Shown: positions 24,642 to 31,565 of the stretch, piece after piece
How positions within the stretch are numbered: the first letter of the stretch is position 1
Layout of the letters: each line of letters starts with the position of its first letter
DNA from: Pseudomonas putida
Lineage (GTDB): Bacteria > Pseudomonadota > Gammaproteobacteria > Pseudomonadales > Pseudomonadaceae
Length of the DNA stretch: 64,000 nt
Assembly: GCA_041879295.1 (NCBI GenBank)
Contig: CP047152.1
Location: forward strand, 1,121,501-1,185,500
Direction: 5' to 3'
Position numbers and translations under genes: made by a program
The notes under the pieces: generated by a model
Told to the model about the DNA's origin: nothing
What the model saw: the letters and a program-made list of their open reading frames with translations, nothing else
Databases searched by the model: none

Positions 24642-24678
24642 TGTATCGTTTTCGCTACAGTGTAGCGAAAACGATACG
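24642..24678. promoter_or_regulatory. GcsR/TyrR-type enhancer boxes 2 and 3 (palindromic pair)
   Basis: TGTATCGTTTTCGCTACA (24642-24659) and TGTAGCGAAAACGATACG (24661-24678) each fit the 7-4-7 TyrR-family layout. Together they form a perfect 17-bp-armed palindrome centred on one base (24660). They lie about 180-200 bases upstream of the predicted gcv start. Confidence 0.65.
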
Positions 24679-24717
24679 ATTGCTGCGTGAACATGGCAGG
24701 TGCCAATTGGCCTTCGG

Positions 24718-25185
24718 TCATTTCACTTTCAGCAGATGATCCAGCGAAAACGCGCCGGCGCCACGTGCGACCAGGAGCAGCAAGAGCCCTGCCCAAGTCA
24801 GGTGGGTGGGCCACGCATCGGGGTATACGAACACTTCTATCACCAGGGTCATGCCCAGCAGTGCCAGCGCAGATAGCCTGGTCATCAGCCCGAGCACCAG
24901 CAATAGCGGGAACAAGTGCTCAGCGTAGGCTGCCAGGTGCGCTGCAAGCCAGGGCGAGAGTAGCGGCAGCGCGTACTCGGTGCGGAACAGCTCATAGGTG
25001 CCGGGTGTGAGGGTAAGGAAACCTTCCACTTTGGTGCGCCCGGAAAGAAAGAATACCGAGGCGATCCCGAGCCGGGCGACCAGGCACAACAGGTCATCGC
25101 TCAACCGGCGCTCGATGCTTTGCGCAACGTGGTTCCAGGCGCGCCGCAGGCCGCTGGCCGGGGGTGTGAAATCGACACTAGCCAT
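24718..25185 (-). CDS. DoxX-family membrane protein of the bufferin operon
   Basis: A 155-residue membrane protein with four hydrophobic segments, DoxX family: [20 protein letters not shown] in the first helix, [20 protein letters not shown] in the second, then [20 protein letters not shown]. DoxX proteins commonly close bufferin operons (named bufD in some reports) and may serve electron transfer or membrane homeostasis; the exact role is unknown. The start at 25185 overlaps the end of bufC by 8 bases, showing coupling. Last gene before the terminator at 24594. Confidence 0.85.
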   Translation of the reverse strand: MASVDFTPPASGLRRAWNHVAQSIERRLSDDLLCLVARLGIASVFFLSGRTKVEGFLTLTPGTYELFRTEYALPLLSPWLAAHLAAYAEHLFPLLLVLGLMTRLSALALLGMTLVIEVFVYPDAWPTHLTWAGLLLLLVARGAGAFSLDHLLKVK

Positions 25186-25951
25186 GGTGGTGTTCTCCTG
25201 TGAAGGCGAGTGGGCGAAAAGCCTGGGCTGTCATCAGGCGCCCGAGCATCTCGGTGAAGTCCAGGTCGGTTTCTGCGTGTCGCGCCAGGTCTGAGGCCTG
25301 CATCAGCGAGTGTCCGGCCGCACAGGCCTTGAGAAACTCATGGCCACCTTTCCCCAACGGCTGATGGCATACGCCATCAGCGGTCCCGACAAACAGTACC
25401 CCTTCGCCCACCCATGGCTGGTCATGGGGCCAGGCAAGCTGTTCGCGGGCGCAGCGCCACAGGGTGTACACAGGATGCGCTTCGCACCAGTACCAGCGGG
25501 CACTGGCACGGGGGGCCAGGCAACCGTGATCCAGATCGCTGGGGGTCATGCCTGCCAGCTCGACAAGGTTCAGGCACGGTTCGTTCGGCGCGCTGAAGGC
25601 TTCTGTCCAACGCAGGTCCAGGCGCGCGACATCCGCCAGATACGGCACAGCATGCTGTGACTGAATGTCTTCGAGGAAATCTGGAAAGGTTGCGCCGTAG
25701 CAGATCAGCCGGGGATCGCTGGGGGGAAATTGCCGCGCATAGACTGCCGCGGTCTCATCCATCCAGGCGCGCCCGACGAGTGTGCACACGCTCGGAAAGT
25801 TTGCGCGCAGCGCATCCACGCAGCCGGCCAGCACCGTGTTGCGATAAACCGCGAACGCCGCTTGTTCGGCCACTCCCGAAAGCTGGGGAGCAGGGCGGGA
25901 ATAGAGTGCCTCGATGAATGCGTGCTGGAACTGACCAAGGGAAAGGTTCAT
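25178..25951 (-). CDS. bufC: Bufferin maturation partner protein (DUF2063, HvfC/BufC family)
   Basis: A 257-residue protein of the HvfC/BufC family (DUF2063), the partner needed by MNIO enzymes to bind and modify their precursor peptides. The N-terminal domain [20 protein letters not shown], then [20 protein letters not shown] and [20 protein letters not shown], is the conserved helical part (about 1-95); the rest is a variable recognition domain. The start at 25951 shares ATGA with the bufB stop. I infer that it forms a complex with BufB, as in other MNIO systems. Confidence 0.85.
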   Translation of the reverse strand: MNLSLGQFQHAFIEALYSRPAPQLSGVAEQAAFAVYRNTVLAGCVDALRANFPSVCTLVGRAWMDETAAVYARQFPPSDPRLICYGATFPDFLEDIQSQHAVPYLADVARLDLRWTEAFSAPNEPCLNLVELAGMTPSDLDHGCLAPRASARWYWCEAHPVYTLWRCAREQLAWPHDQPWVGEGVLFVGTADGVCHQPLGKGGHEFLKACAAGHSLMQASDLARHAETDLDFTEMLGRLMTAQAFRPLAFTGEHHHG

Positions 25952-26781
25952 GGCAATACACCTGGGCAAGTCATGATCGACTGTGCGATGGACCGTTCGG
26001 CAAGCAGTTCGGTGAACGGGGGAAGCTTGTCGTCACGTTCAATGAGTGTCGGGCGCGGGCCGACACGGGAAACCAGTTGGCGGTACAGCGCCCACACAGG
26101 CTCGGCCACCTGCGCATCATGAGAGTCGATCAACAGGTTGCCTTGGTCATCATCGCTGTGCCCGGCCAGGTGAATTTCTGTGATGGTTTGCGCTGGAAAG
26201 CGGTCCAGGTAGGCAGTTGCCGAGAACCCCAGATTGTGAGCACTCACATAGACGTTGTTGATGTCCAGCAGCAGGCCACAACCCGTGCGACGTGTCAGTT
26301 CGCCAAGAAAGTCGATCTCGTCCCAGTCATGGCCCTGCAGCTGCAAGTAATGACTGGGGTTTTCGATGGATATACGCCGGCCCAATACCTCCTGGCATCG
26401 CTGGATGTTTTCAGCGATGCGCTGAAGGGCTTCGTTGCTGCGGGGAAATGGCAGCAGGTCTGGATGGTAGTGCCCCTGCCAGGTGGACCAGGCCAGGTGC
26501 TCTGATACAAGTACCGGTTCGGTCTGATCGCACAGTGCGCGCAGACGCTGCAAGTGGTCCTGATCGGGGGCTGCATCAGCCGCCAGCGAAAGTGCCACAC
26601 CATGCAATGAGACCGGGTGCCGCTCTGCGATGCGGTTCAGCCAGGCAAGGCGAGGGCCACCGACCATGTAGTTCTCCGGGTGAACTTCAAACCAGAGCCC
26701 TTCGAGATTGCACGCCAGCGCCTGGTCGTAGTGCTCGGCCTTCAGGCTGATTCCGGCGCCCATTCGTGCGTCTGCGTTCAT
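25948..26781 (-). CDS. bufB: MNIO-family peptide-modifying oxidase (DUF692, BufB)
   Basis: A 277-residue multinuclear non-heme iron-dependent oxidase (MNIO, DUF692), a TIM-barrel enzyme that oxidises cysteines of a ribosomal precursor peptide. Family blocks: GAGISLKAEHYDQAL, GLWFEVHPENYMVGG (ligand Glu/His region), VSLHGVALSL, LVSEHLAWSTWQGHYHPDLL, ISIENPSHYLQL, LLLDINNVYVSAHNLG, ITEIHLAGHSDDD and TLIERDDKLPPF, together giving the His/Glu/Asp/Asn iron ligands. All appear intact. In known bufferin systems this enzyme turns core Cys into 5-thiooxazole-type copper ligands; that reaction is inferred here from family and context. Confidence 0.9.
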   Translation of the reverse strand: MNADARMGAGISLKAEHYDQALACNLEGLWFEVHPENYMVGGPRLAWLNRIAERHPVSLHGVALSLAADAAPDQDHLQRLRALCDQTEPVLVSEHLAWSTWQGHYHPDLLPFPRSNEALQRIAENIQRCQEVLGRRISIENPSHYLQLQGHDWDEIDFLGELTRRTGCGLLLDINNVYVSAHNLGFSATAYLDRFPAQTITEIHLAGHSDDDQGNLLIDSHDAQVAEPVWALYRQLVSRVGPRPTLIERDDKLPPFTELLAERSIAQSIMTCPGVLP

Positions 26782-26797
26782 GGTCGGTTTCCCCTGA

Positions 26798-27085
26798 TCA
26801 AGACTTGTGAGGTGTCAGCGAACCCATGCCGGCAGGTGTCTTGATCGAAGTGCAGGTGCCGGCGGGGACGTTTTTCCAGTGCATGCCGTCGTAGTCTTTC
26901 TTCGCACTGCCTGCGCAGCTGGTACCGGCGCCGGCCTTGCAATCGTTCTTTCCTGCCATGGCGACGCCGTAGCATTTTTCCATGGCAGCGCCACTGCCTG
27001 CGGGTTGCGTGCTGTCGGCCGCCATGGCAACGCCTGCAAGCGAGGCGAGAGCAAGTGCTGCAGTGGTGAGGGCGAGGGTTTTCAT
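26798..27085 (-). CDS. bufA: Bufferin precursor peptide (DUF2282, BufA1-like)
   Basis: A 95-residue exported precursor peptide of the DUF2282/BufA family. The signal peptide [21 protein letters not shown] ends at an AMAAD cleavage site near residue 23. The mature part has four Cys in the family arrangement: [27 protein letters not shown] and [12 protein letters not shown]. In characterised bufferins two central Cys are converted to thiooxazoles and the peptide binds copper in the periplasm; here that is inferred. An AGGAG ribosome site and a GTAACC-N16-CGAAT promoter lie upstream. First gene of bufA-bufB-bufC-doxX. Confidence 0.9.
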   Translation of the reverse strand: MKTLALTTAALALASLAGVAMAADSTQPAGSGAAMEKCYGVAMAGKNDCKAGAGTSCAGSAKKDYDGMHWKNVPAGTCTSIKTPAGMGSLTPHKS

Positions 27086-27138
27086 GGGTGAATCTCCTGA
27101 GAGTGTGGCCGTGGTCTTTACCGGCGGCTCATGGAGTA

Positions 27139-27165
27139 ATTCGTGCCTCGCGTAAAAAGGGTTAC
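27139..27165 (-). promoter_or_regulatory. SigF-type ECF promoter of the bufferin operon
   Basis: The minus strand has GTAACC (27160-27165), exactly 16 bases, then CGAAT (27139-27143). This is the GTAACC-N16-CGAA pattern I recall for Caulobacter SigF. The start would fall about 10 bases further on, giving a leader of about 45 bases with AGGAG before bufA. Confidence 0.75.
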
Positions 27166-27293
27166 AGCCGTGGGAGAATTTTTTTCAGGGCATGTCTTAA
27201 CAAGCTGATGTTGAAGCCAAGGGCATGGCATATTTGCAGCACCTGCGTGCCACACGCCGGGAGCGGATGAATCAAGTCAATTGTATTCAGGGT

Positions 27294-27320
27294 GTAACCC
27301 AGGCGGCCCATGCAGCGAAC
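27294..27320 (+). promoter_or_regulatory. SigF-type ECF promoter running over the sigma-factor start
   Basis: GTAACC (27294-27299), 16 bases, CGAAC (27316-27320): the same -35/-10 pair and spacing as before bufA, on the opposite strand. The -10 element lies just inside the ATG-started reading frame, so transcripts from it cannot carry ATG 27310. It implies self-activation of the sigma gene and a later start codon. Confidence 0.65.
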
Positions 27321-27894
27321 TAACTCACAGGATGAGCTCGAGGCTCGCGAGGCCCGGTTGAAAGCACTGTTGCTTCGAGGGCTGACAGGCGACCAGCTGG
27401 CCTATCAGGATTTTCTTGGCACGCTTGCGCTGCATGTCCGTGCGTTTCTGCGCAGCCGTCTGAGCAGGCGCCCGGCCGAGATAGAGGACATGGTGCAGGA
27501 TGTGCTGCTGGCGGTGCATAACGCGCGTCACACTTACCAGGCACAGCAGCCTTTGACGGCTTGGGTGCATGCGATCGCCCGTTACAAACTGGCGGATCAT
27601 CTGCGAAGTGTTTCACGTCGCGAAGCCCGGCATGATGTTCTGGACGATGATGCGCAACTGTTTGCCATCTCGGAGGTTGAATCAGCCGAGGCCAGCCGAG
27701 ACCTGACCAAGCTGCTCAAGCAACTGCCAGAGCGGCAACGACTGCCGATTGTTCATGTCAAGCTGGAGGGGTTGTCTGTCGAAGAGACGGCACAACTTAC
27801 CGGGCTTTCCAGTTCAGCGGTAAAGGTTGGGATACATCGAGGTCTGAAAGCGCTATCCAGGCTGATTGGAGGAGCCAATAACCATGAAGACTGA
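27310..27894 (+). CDS. ECF RNA polymerase sigma factor, SigF-like
   Basis: A sigma-70-family ECF factor of at most 194 residues. Region 2 spans about residues 30-100 (DQLAYQDFLGTLALHVRAFL, IEDMVQDVLLAVHNARHTY, PLTAWVHAIARYKLADHLR); region 4 spans about 135-185 (LLKQLPERQRLPIVHVKLEG, SVEETAQLTGLSSSAVKVGI). The adjacent NrsF-type gene and two matching promoters identify it as a SigF-like metal/redox response factor. The outer bound is ATG 27310, but TTG 27358, with GAGG 5 bases upstream, better fits the promoter overlapping ATG 27310; the product would then have 178 residues. The last 11 bases overlap nrsF. Confidence 0.88.
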   Translation: MQRTNSQDELEAREARLKALLLRGLTGDQLAYQDFLGTLALHVRAFLRSRLSRRPAEIEDMVQDVLLAVHNARHTYQAQQPLTAWVHAIARYKLADHLRSVSRREARHDVLDDDAQLFAISEVESAEASRDLTKLLKQLPERQRLPIVHVKLEGLSVEETAQLTGLSSSAVKVGIHRGLKALSRLIGGANNHED

Positions 27895-28525
27895 CGACTT
27901 GATTGCCTTGCTGGCCGCAGGCGAAGGGCCAGTGCCGCGCCACGCCGTTTGCAGGCGGATGGCGGTTGCTGTGCTGGGTGGGCTGACCGCAGCACTGCTG
28001 CTGACAGTTGCCCTTTACGGTGTACGTAGTGATATCACAGAGGTCGCACAAACCCCGTTGTTCGGGGGCAAAGTCGCCTTTCCAACCAGCTTGGCGTTGA
28101 TCGGGCTGTGGTTGACAAGCCGCTTGGCCAGGCCAGGGGGGAAGGGCGCTGCGGGCTGGAAGATGCTTGGCTTGCCACTGCTGCTGGTCTGGTGCGGGGC
28201 GGCCGTGAGTATCGCCGGGGCGCCTGTGGATGCTCGCGCCGACCTGTTGTTCGGGCGCACATGGCGTACCTGCGCACTGAATATCACGTTGCTGTCGGTG
28301 CCGGCTTTTGTCACCGTGTTCTGGGCGCTGAAAGGCCTGGCGCCCACCCGGTTACGGCAAGCGGGCGCTGCCGGCGGCCTGCTGGCGGGCTCGACCGCGA
28401 CGGTGGCCTACTGCCTGCATTGTCCGGAAATGGGCGTACCGTTCTGGGGTGTGTGGTATGTCCTTGGCATGCTTGTTCCGACGGCGTTCGGTGCCTGGTG
28501 GGGCCCCCGCATGCTGCGTTGGTAG
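27884..28525 (+). CDS. nrsF: NrsF-type anti-sigma factor (DUF1109 membrane protein)
   Basis: A 213-residue inner-membrane protein of the DUF1109/NrsF family with about six membrane segments. Family features: MKTDDLIALLAAGEGPVPRH at the N terminus, a second helix pair around FPTSLALIGLWLTSRLARPG, and the cysteine-bearing ends WRTCALNITLL and STATVAYCLHCPEMGVPFWG. In Caulobacter, NrsF holds SigF at the membrane and two periplasmic Cys are needed for signal release; the same Cys positions appear here. ATG 27884 has GGAGGAG upstream and overlaps the sigma gene, so both are translated together. Confidence 0.87.
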   Translation: MKTDDLIALLAAGEGPVPRHAVCRRMAVAVLGGLTAALLLTVALYGVRSDITEVAQTPLFGGKVAFPTSLALIGLWLTSRLARPGGKGAAGWKMLGLPLLLVWCGAAVSIAGAPVDARADLLFGRTWRTCALNITLLSVPAFVTVFWALKGLAPTRLRQAGAAGGLLAGSTATVAYCLHCPEMGVPFWGVWYVLGMLVPTAFGAWWGPRMLRW

Positions 28526-28583
28526 GCAACTCAGAGCGGCCTTCTGGTTGTCGGTCCTGTGCTTTAAGGGGGCCTGAAAGCGC

Positions 28584-29789
28584 TTAACCAGTAATGAACA
28601 AGGGCAATGCCAGGTACAGCTTGATCACGATGACATTGATGATGTCGATGAAGAACGCCCCCACCATCGGCACCACCAGGAAGGCAAGGTGCGAGGCACC
28701 ATAGCGTTGTGTCACCGCTTGCATGTTGGCGATGGCTGTCGGTGTAGCACCCAGGCCGAAGCCACAGTGGCCGGCAGCCAGGACGGCTGCATCGTAGTTG
28801 CGCCCCATTACCTTGAACGTCACGAAGATTGCGAACAGCGCCATGACCAGTGTCTGCGCGGCCAACAAGGTAAAGAAGGGTAAAGCCAGGGCTGCCAGGT
28901 CCCACAACTTGAGCGACATCAAGGCAATGGCCAGGAACAGGGACAAACTTACATTGCCCAGTACCGACACTTCCCGTTCGAATACTTTGTAAAAGCCGAA
29001 AGCCCGAAGACCATTGCGCAACAGTACGCCGACGAAGAGTACGCAAACGAATGTCGGTAGTTCGAATGCTGTACCTTTCAGCAAGCTGTTAAGTAATGTG
29101 CCAGTCAATAAGCTGACAGCAATAAGTGCCAAGGTTTCTATAAATGAAAACGATGTGATCAGGCGCTCTCTGTCCGGTTGTTCAAAGCCCTTGGGTAGCT
29201 GCGGCGTTTCTTCTTGCACCCCTGGTGTCTTGACCCGTTTGATCAGCAACCGGGCGACTGGGCCACCAATCAAACCGCCCAACACCAGCCCGAAAGTGGC
29301 AGAGGCCATTGCCAGTTCCGACGCCGAAGCCAGGCCAAACCTCTCAGTGAAGGTCGCGCCCCAGGCAACGCCTGTACCGTGGCCACCCGACAAGCTGATC
29401 GAACCGGCCAGCAGGCCCATCAGCGGGTCGAGCCCCAACGCTGTCGCCAGACCGATACCCATGGCGTTCTGAACCACCAGCAAACCCGTCACCACCAGGA
29501 GGAATACGGCGACCACGCGTCCACCTTTCTTCAGGCTCGCGAAGTCTGCACTCAAGCCGATGGTAGCGAAGAATGCCAGCATCAACGGTGTTTGCAACGA
29601 GGTATCAAACTGGACGTGTACATCGAAACTGCGCAATGCCAGAAGTGACAAGGCAACGACCAGGCCGCCTGCAACAGGCTCAGGGATATTGTATGCGCGC
29701 AGGAAACCGATACGTGCGACCAGGCCGCGTCCCAATAGCAGTACCAAAGAGGCGGCTACAAGTGTCCCGTAAAAATCGAGTTCAAACAT
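28584..29789 (-). CDS. gltS: Sodium/glutamate symporter GltS
   Basis: A 401-residue inner-membrane carrier of the glutamate:sodium symporter family with about ten helices in two inverted halves. Characteristic stretches are LLAGSISLSGGHGTGVAWGA (pore-loop GGHGT motif) and, in the second half, AAVLAAGHCGFGLGATPTAI, the matching GHCGFGLGATP loop. It imports glutamate with sodium. It is convergent with nrsF and stands alone. An inverted repeat lies upstream at 29809-29835. Confidence 0.95.
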   Translation of the reverse strand: MFELDFYGTLVAASLVLLLGRGLVARIGFLRAYNIPEPVAGGLVVALSLLALRSFDVHVQFDTSLQTPLMLAFFATIGLSADFASLKKGGRVVAVFLLVVTGLLVVQNAMGIGLATALGLDPLMGLLAGSISLSGGHGTGVAWGATFTERFGLASASELAMASATFGLVLGGLIGGPVARLLIKRVKTPGVQEETPQLPKGFEQPDRERLITSFSFIETLALIAVSLLTGTLLNSLLKGTAFELPTFVCVLFVGVLLRNGLRAFGFYKVFEREVSVLGNVSLSLFLAIALMSLKLWDLAALALPFFTLLAAQTLVMALFAIFVTFKVMGRNYDAAVLAAGHCGFGLGATPTAIANMQAVTQRYGASHLAFLVVPMVGAFFIDIINVIVIKLYLALPLFITG

Positions 29790-29808
29790 CAGGGTGCTCT
29801 TAGTTCAA

Positions 29809-29835
29809 GGTGACATGCAAAATTACAATGTCACC
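29809..29835. promoter_or_regulatory. Inverted repeat upstream of gltS
   Basis: GGTGACA (29809-29815) and TGTCACC (29829-29835) are exact complements around 13 bases, about 20 bases upstream of the gltS start. The spacing of two turns suggests a dimeric regulator site; the regulator is unknown. Confidence 0.4.
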
Positions 29836-29916
29836 ATTCTACGGGGAGCACTCCAGTCAAATACGGCTGGGCAGCCAGGAAAAGTCTGATTCAATTATGG
29901 GTTTTTACCACGGGCG

Positions 29917-31425
29917 TCATGGTTTCCCGGGTATTCCATATTTACGCAGCCGCTGGGCGATAGCCGTGTGCGAAGTTTGCAAGCGCCCGGCCAGTTGCCG
30001 TGTTGACGGATAGCTGGCATACAGGCGCTGTAACAGCTCGCGCTCGAAATTACCCACGGCCTGTTCCAGGCTGGCCACTTCGCCATCTTGCCCGCGTGCC
30101 ACCGAGGTGCCGGCGATGTCCAGGTCGCCGATATCCACCAGGTTGCCCTCGCAGATAGCCGCGGCGCGGAAGATCACGTTCTGCAACTGGCGCACATTGC
30201 CCGGCCAAGGGTTGGCCAGCAGTGCCGAATGGGTGGAGGGGGTCAGCCGACAGGCTGGGCGCTGGATCTGCGTGCACGCCTGCTGCATGAAGAAGTGCGC
30301 CAGCATCAGGATGTCCTGGCCACGGTCGCGAAGCGGCGGTACCTCCAGGTTAAGCACGTTCAGACGATAGAACAGGTCTTCGCGGAAGCTACCTTCGGCG
30401 ACCATGCGCTCCAGATCGCGGTGGGTTGCGCTGATGATGCGCACATCCACCTTCACTTCGCGGTCGCCACCCACCCGGCGGAAGCTGCCGTCGCTGAGAA
30501 ACCGCAGCAGTTTGGCCTGCAGGTATGGCGACATCTCACCAATTTCATCAAGGAATACGGTGCCCTGGTTGGCCAGTTCCATCAGCCCAGGCTTGCCGCC
30601 TCGTTGCGCGCCGGTAAAGGCCCCGGGCGCGTAACCGAACAGCTCGCTTTCGGCCAGGCTCTCGGGCAGTGCTGCGCAGTTCAAGGCCAGGAATGGGGCC
30701 GCGTGGCGGCTGCTGACGGCATGGCAGGCGCGGGCTACCAGTTCTTTGCCGGTGCCGGTCTCGCCATGCACCAGCAGCGGCGCATCGAGCGCCGCCACGC
30801 GTAAGGCGCGGGCTTTGAGGGTGCGAATGGCCGGCGACTCGCCCAGCAAGGCATCGAAGCCTTCGGCGTGGTCGTGGTGCAGGGCCGACAGGCGTTCGCC
30901 CATGCGCGAGGGTGGGTACAGCGTCAGCAGGCCACCGGCGTTGGTGATCGGCATGGCGTCCAGCAGCAGGCTATGGCCGTTCAGCTGCATTTCGCGCATG
31001 GGCAGGTGGAAGTTGTTGTCCAGCAGCGCTTGCAGCAATGCGGGGTCGCCAAACAGTTCACCCACCGAGCGCCCGGCAGATTCGCGACCGCACAGTTCGA
31101 TCAGCGCCGGGTTGGCCAACAGCACCAGGCCTGCGCTGTCCACCGCCAGCACCGGGTCGCTCATGGCGGCCAGCAGGGCATCGAGCTGCAGGTGGCGGCG
31201 CTGGCCGGGGAGGATGTCGACCACGTCCACCGATTGCACACCGTGTACTTCGAACAGCGCGTCGTGCAGTTCTTCGAGTACGGCGGGGCTGAGGGTGGGG
31301 GCGTCGATGTAGACGTTCGGCGGGACCATCTCCACGGCGTCCAGGTTGAGGTTGCGGGCACCGAGCAGGGCGAGGACTTCCTGGGTGATGCCGACGCGGT
31401 CGATGAAGCTGACGTGGATGCGCAT
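29917..31425 (-). CDS. gcsR: TyrR-like sigma-54 enhancer-binding protein, probable GcsR
   Basis: A 502-residue activator of sigma-54 RNA polymerase with the TyrR layout: an N-terminal ACT domain (about 1-75, MRIHVSFIDRVGITQEVLAL), a PAS domain (about 80-150), a AAA+ domain (about 205-435; Walker A GETGTGKE, the sigma-54 contact loop GAFTGA, Walker B TVFLDEIGE), and a C-terminal helix-turn-helix STRQLAGRLQTSHTAIAQRL. In P. aeruginosa the similar GcsR activates the glycine cleavage operon in response to glycine. The three boxes and sigma-54 promoter upstream of gcvH make the same role very likely. The intact GAFTGA separates it from repressor-only TyrR proteins. Confidence 0.85.
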   Translation of the reverse strand: MRIHVSFIDRVGITQEVLALLGARNLNLDAVEMVPPNVYIDAPTLSPAVLEELHDALFEVHGVQSVDVVDILPGQRRHLQLDALLAAMSDPVLAVDSAGLVLLANPALIELCGRESAGRSVGELFGDPALLQALLDNNFHLPMREMQLNGHSLLLDAMPITNAGGLLTLYPPSRMGERLSALHHDHAEGFDALLGESPAIRTLKARALRVAALDAPLLVHGETGTGKELVARACHAVSSRHAAPFLALNCAALPESLAESELFGYAPGAFTGAQRGGKPGLMELANQGTVFLDEIGEMSPYLQAKLLRFLSDGSFRRVGGDREVKVDVRIISATHRDLERMVAEGSFREDLFYRLNVLNLEVPPLRDRGQDILMLAHFFMQQACTQIQRPACRLTPSTHSALLANPWPGNVRQLQNVIFRAAAICEGNLVDIGDLDIAGTSVARGQDGEVASLEQAVGNFERELLQRLYASYPSTRQLAGRLQTSHTAIAQRLRKYGIPGKP

Positions 31426-31499
31426 GGGGTTCGAACAGTTGGCGATGGAGGCCGCCAGTATGCCCTGAGACGGGGGTCAGGCCCAAGGTTGGCGGTGGC

Positions 31500-31560
31500 G
31501 CATTCGCGGGCACGCCCGCTCCCACAGGATTGCTGCTGTAGGGGCGGGCTTGCTCGCGAC
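31500..31560. repeat. REP pair between the DUF5064 gene and gcsR
   Basis: CGCGGGCACGCCCGCTCCCACAG (core of the first copy) occupies 31500-31528 and a diverged inverted copy starting CTGTAGGGGCGGGC occupies about 31536-31560, with only a few bases between them. It fills the gap after the DUF5064 gene's promoter-distal neighbour gcsR; no gene is visible. Confidence 0.7.
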
Positions 31561-31565
31561 AAGGG

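Noticed and set aside
24416..24717. Glycine riboswitch upstream of gcvH
   Set aside because: I looked for the paired glycine aptamer core and did not find it; the sigma-54 and TyrR-type elements explain control instead.
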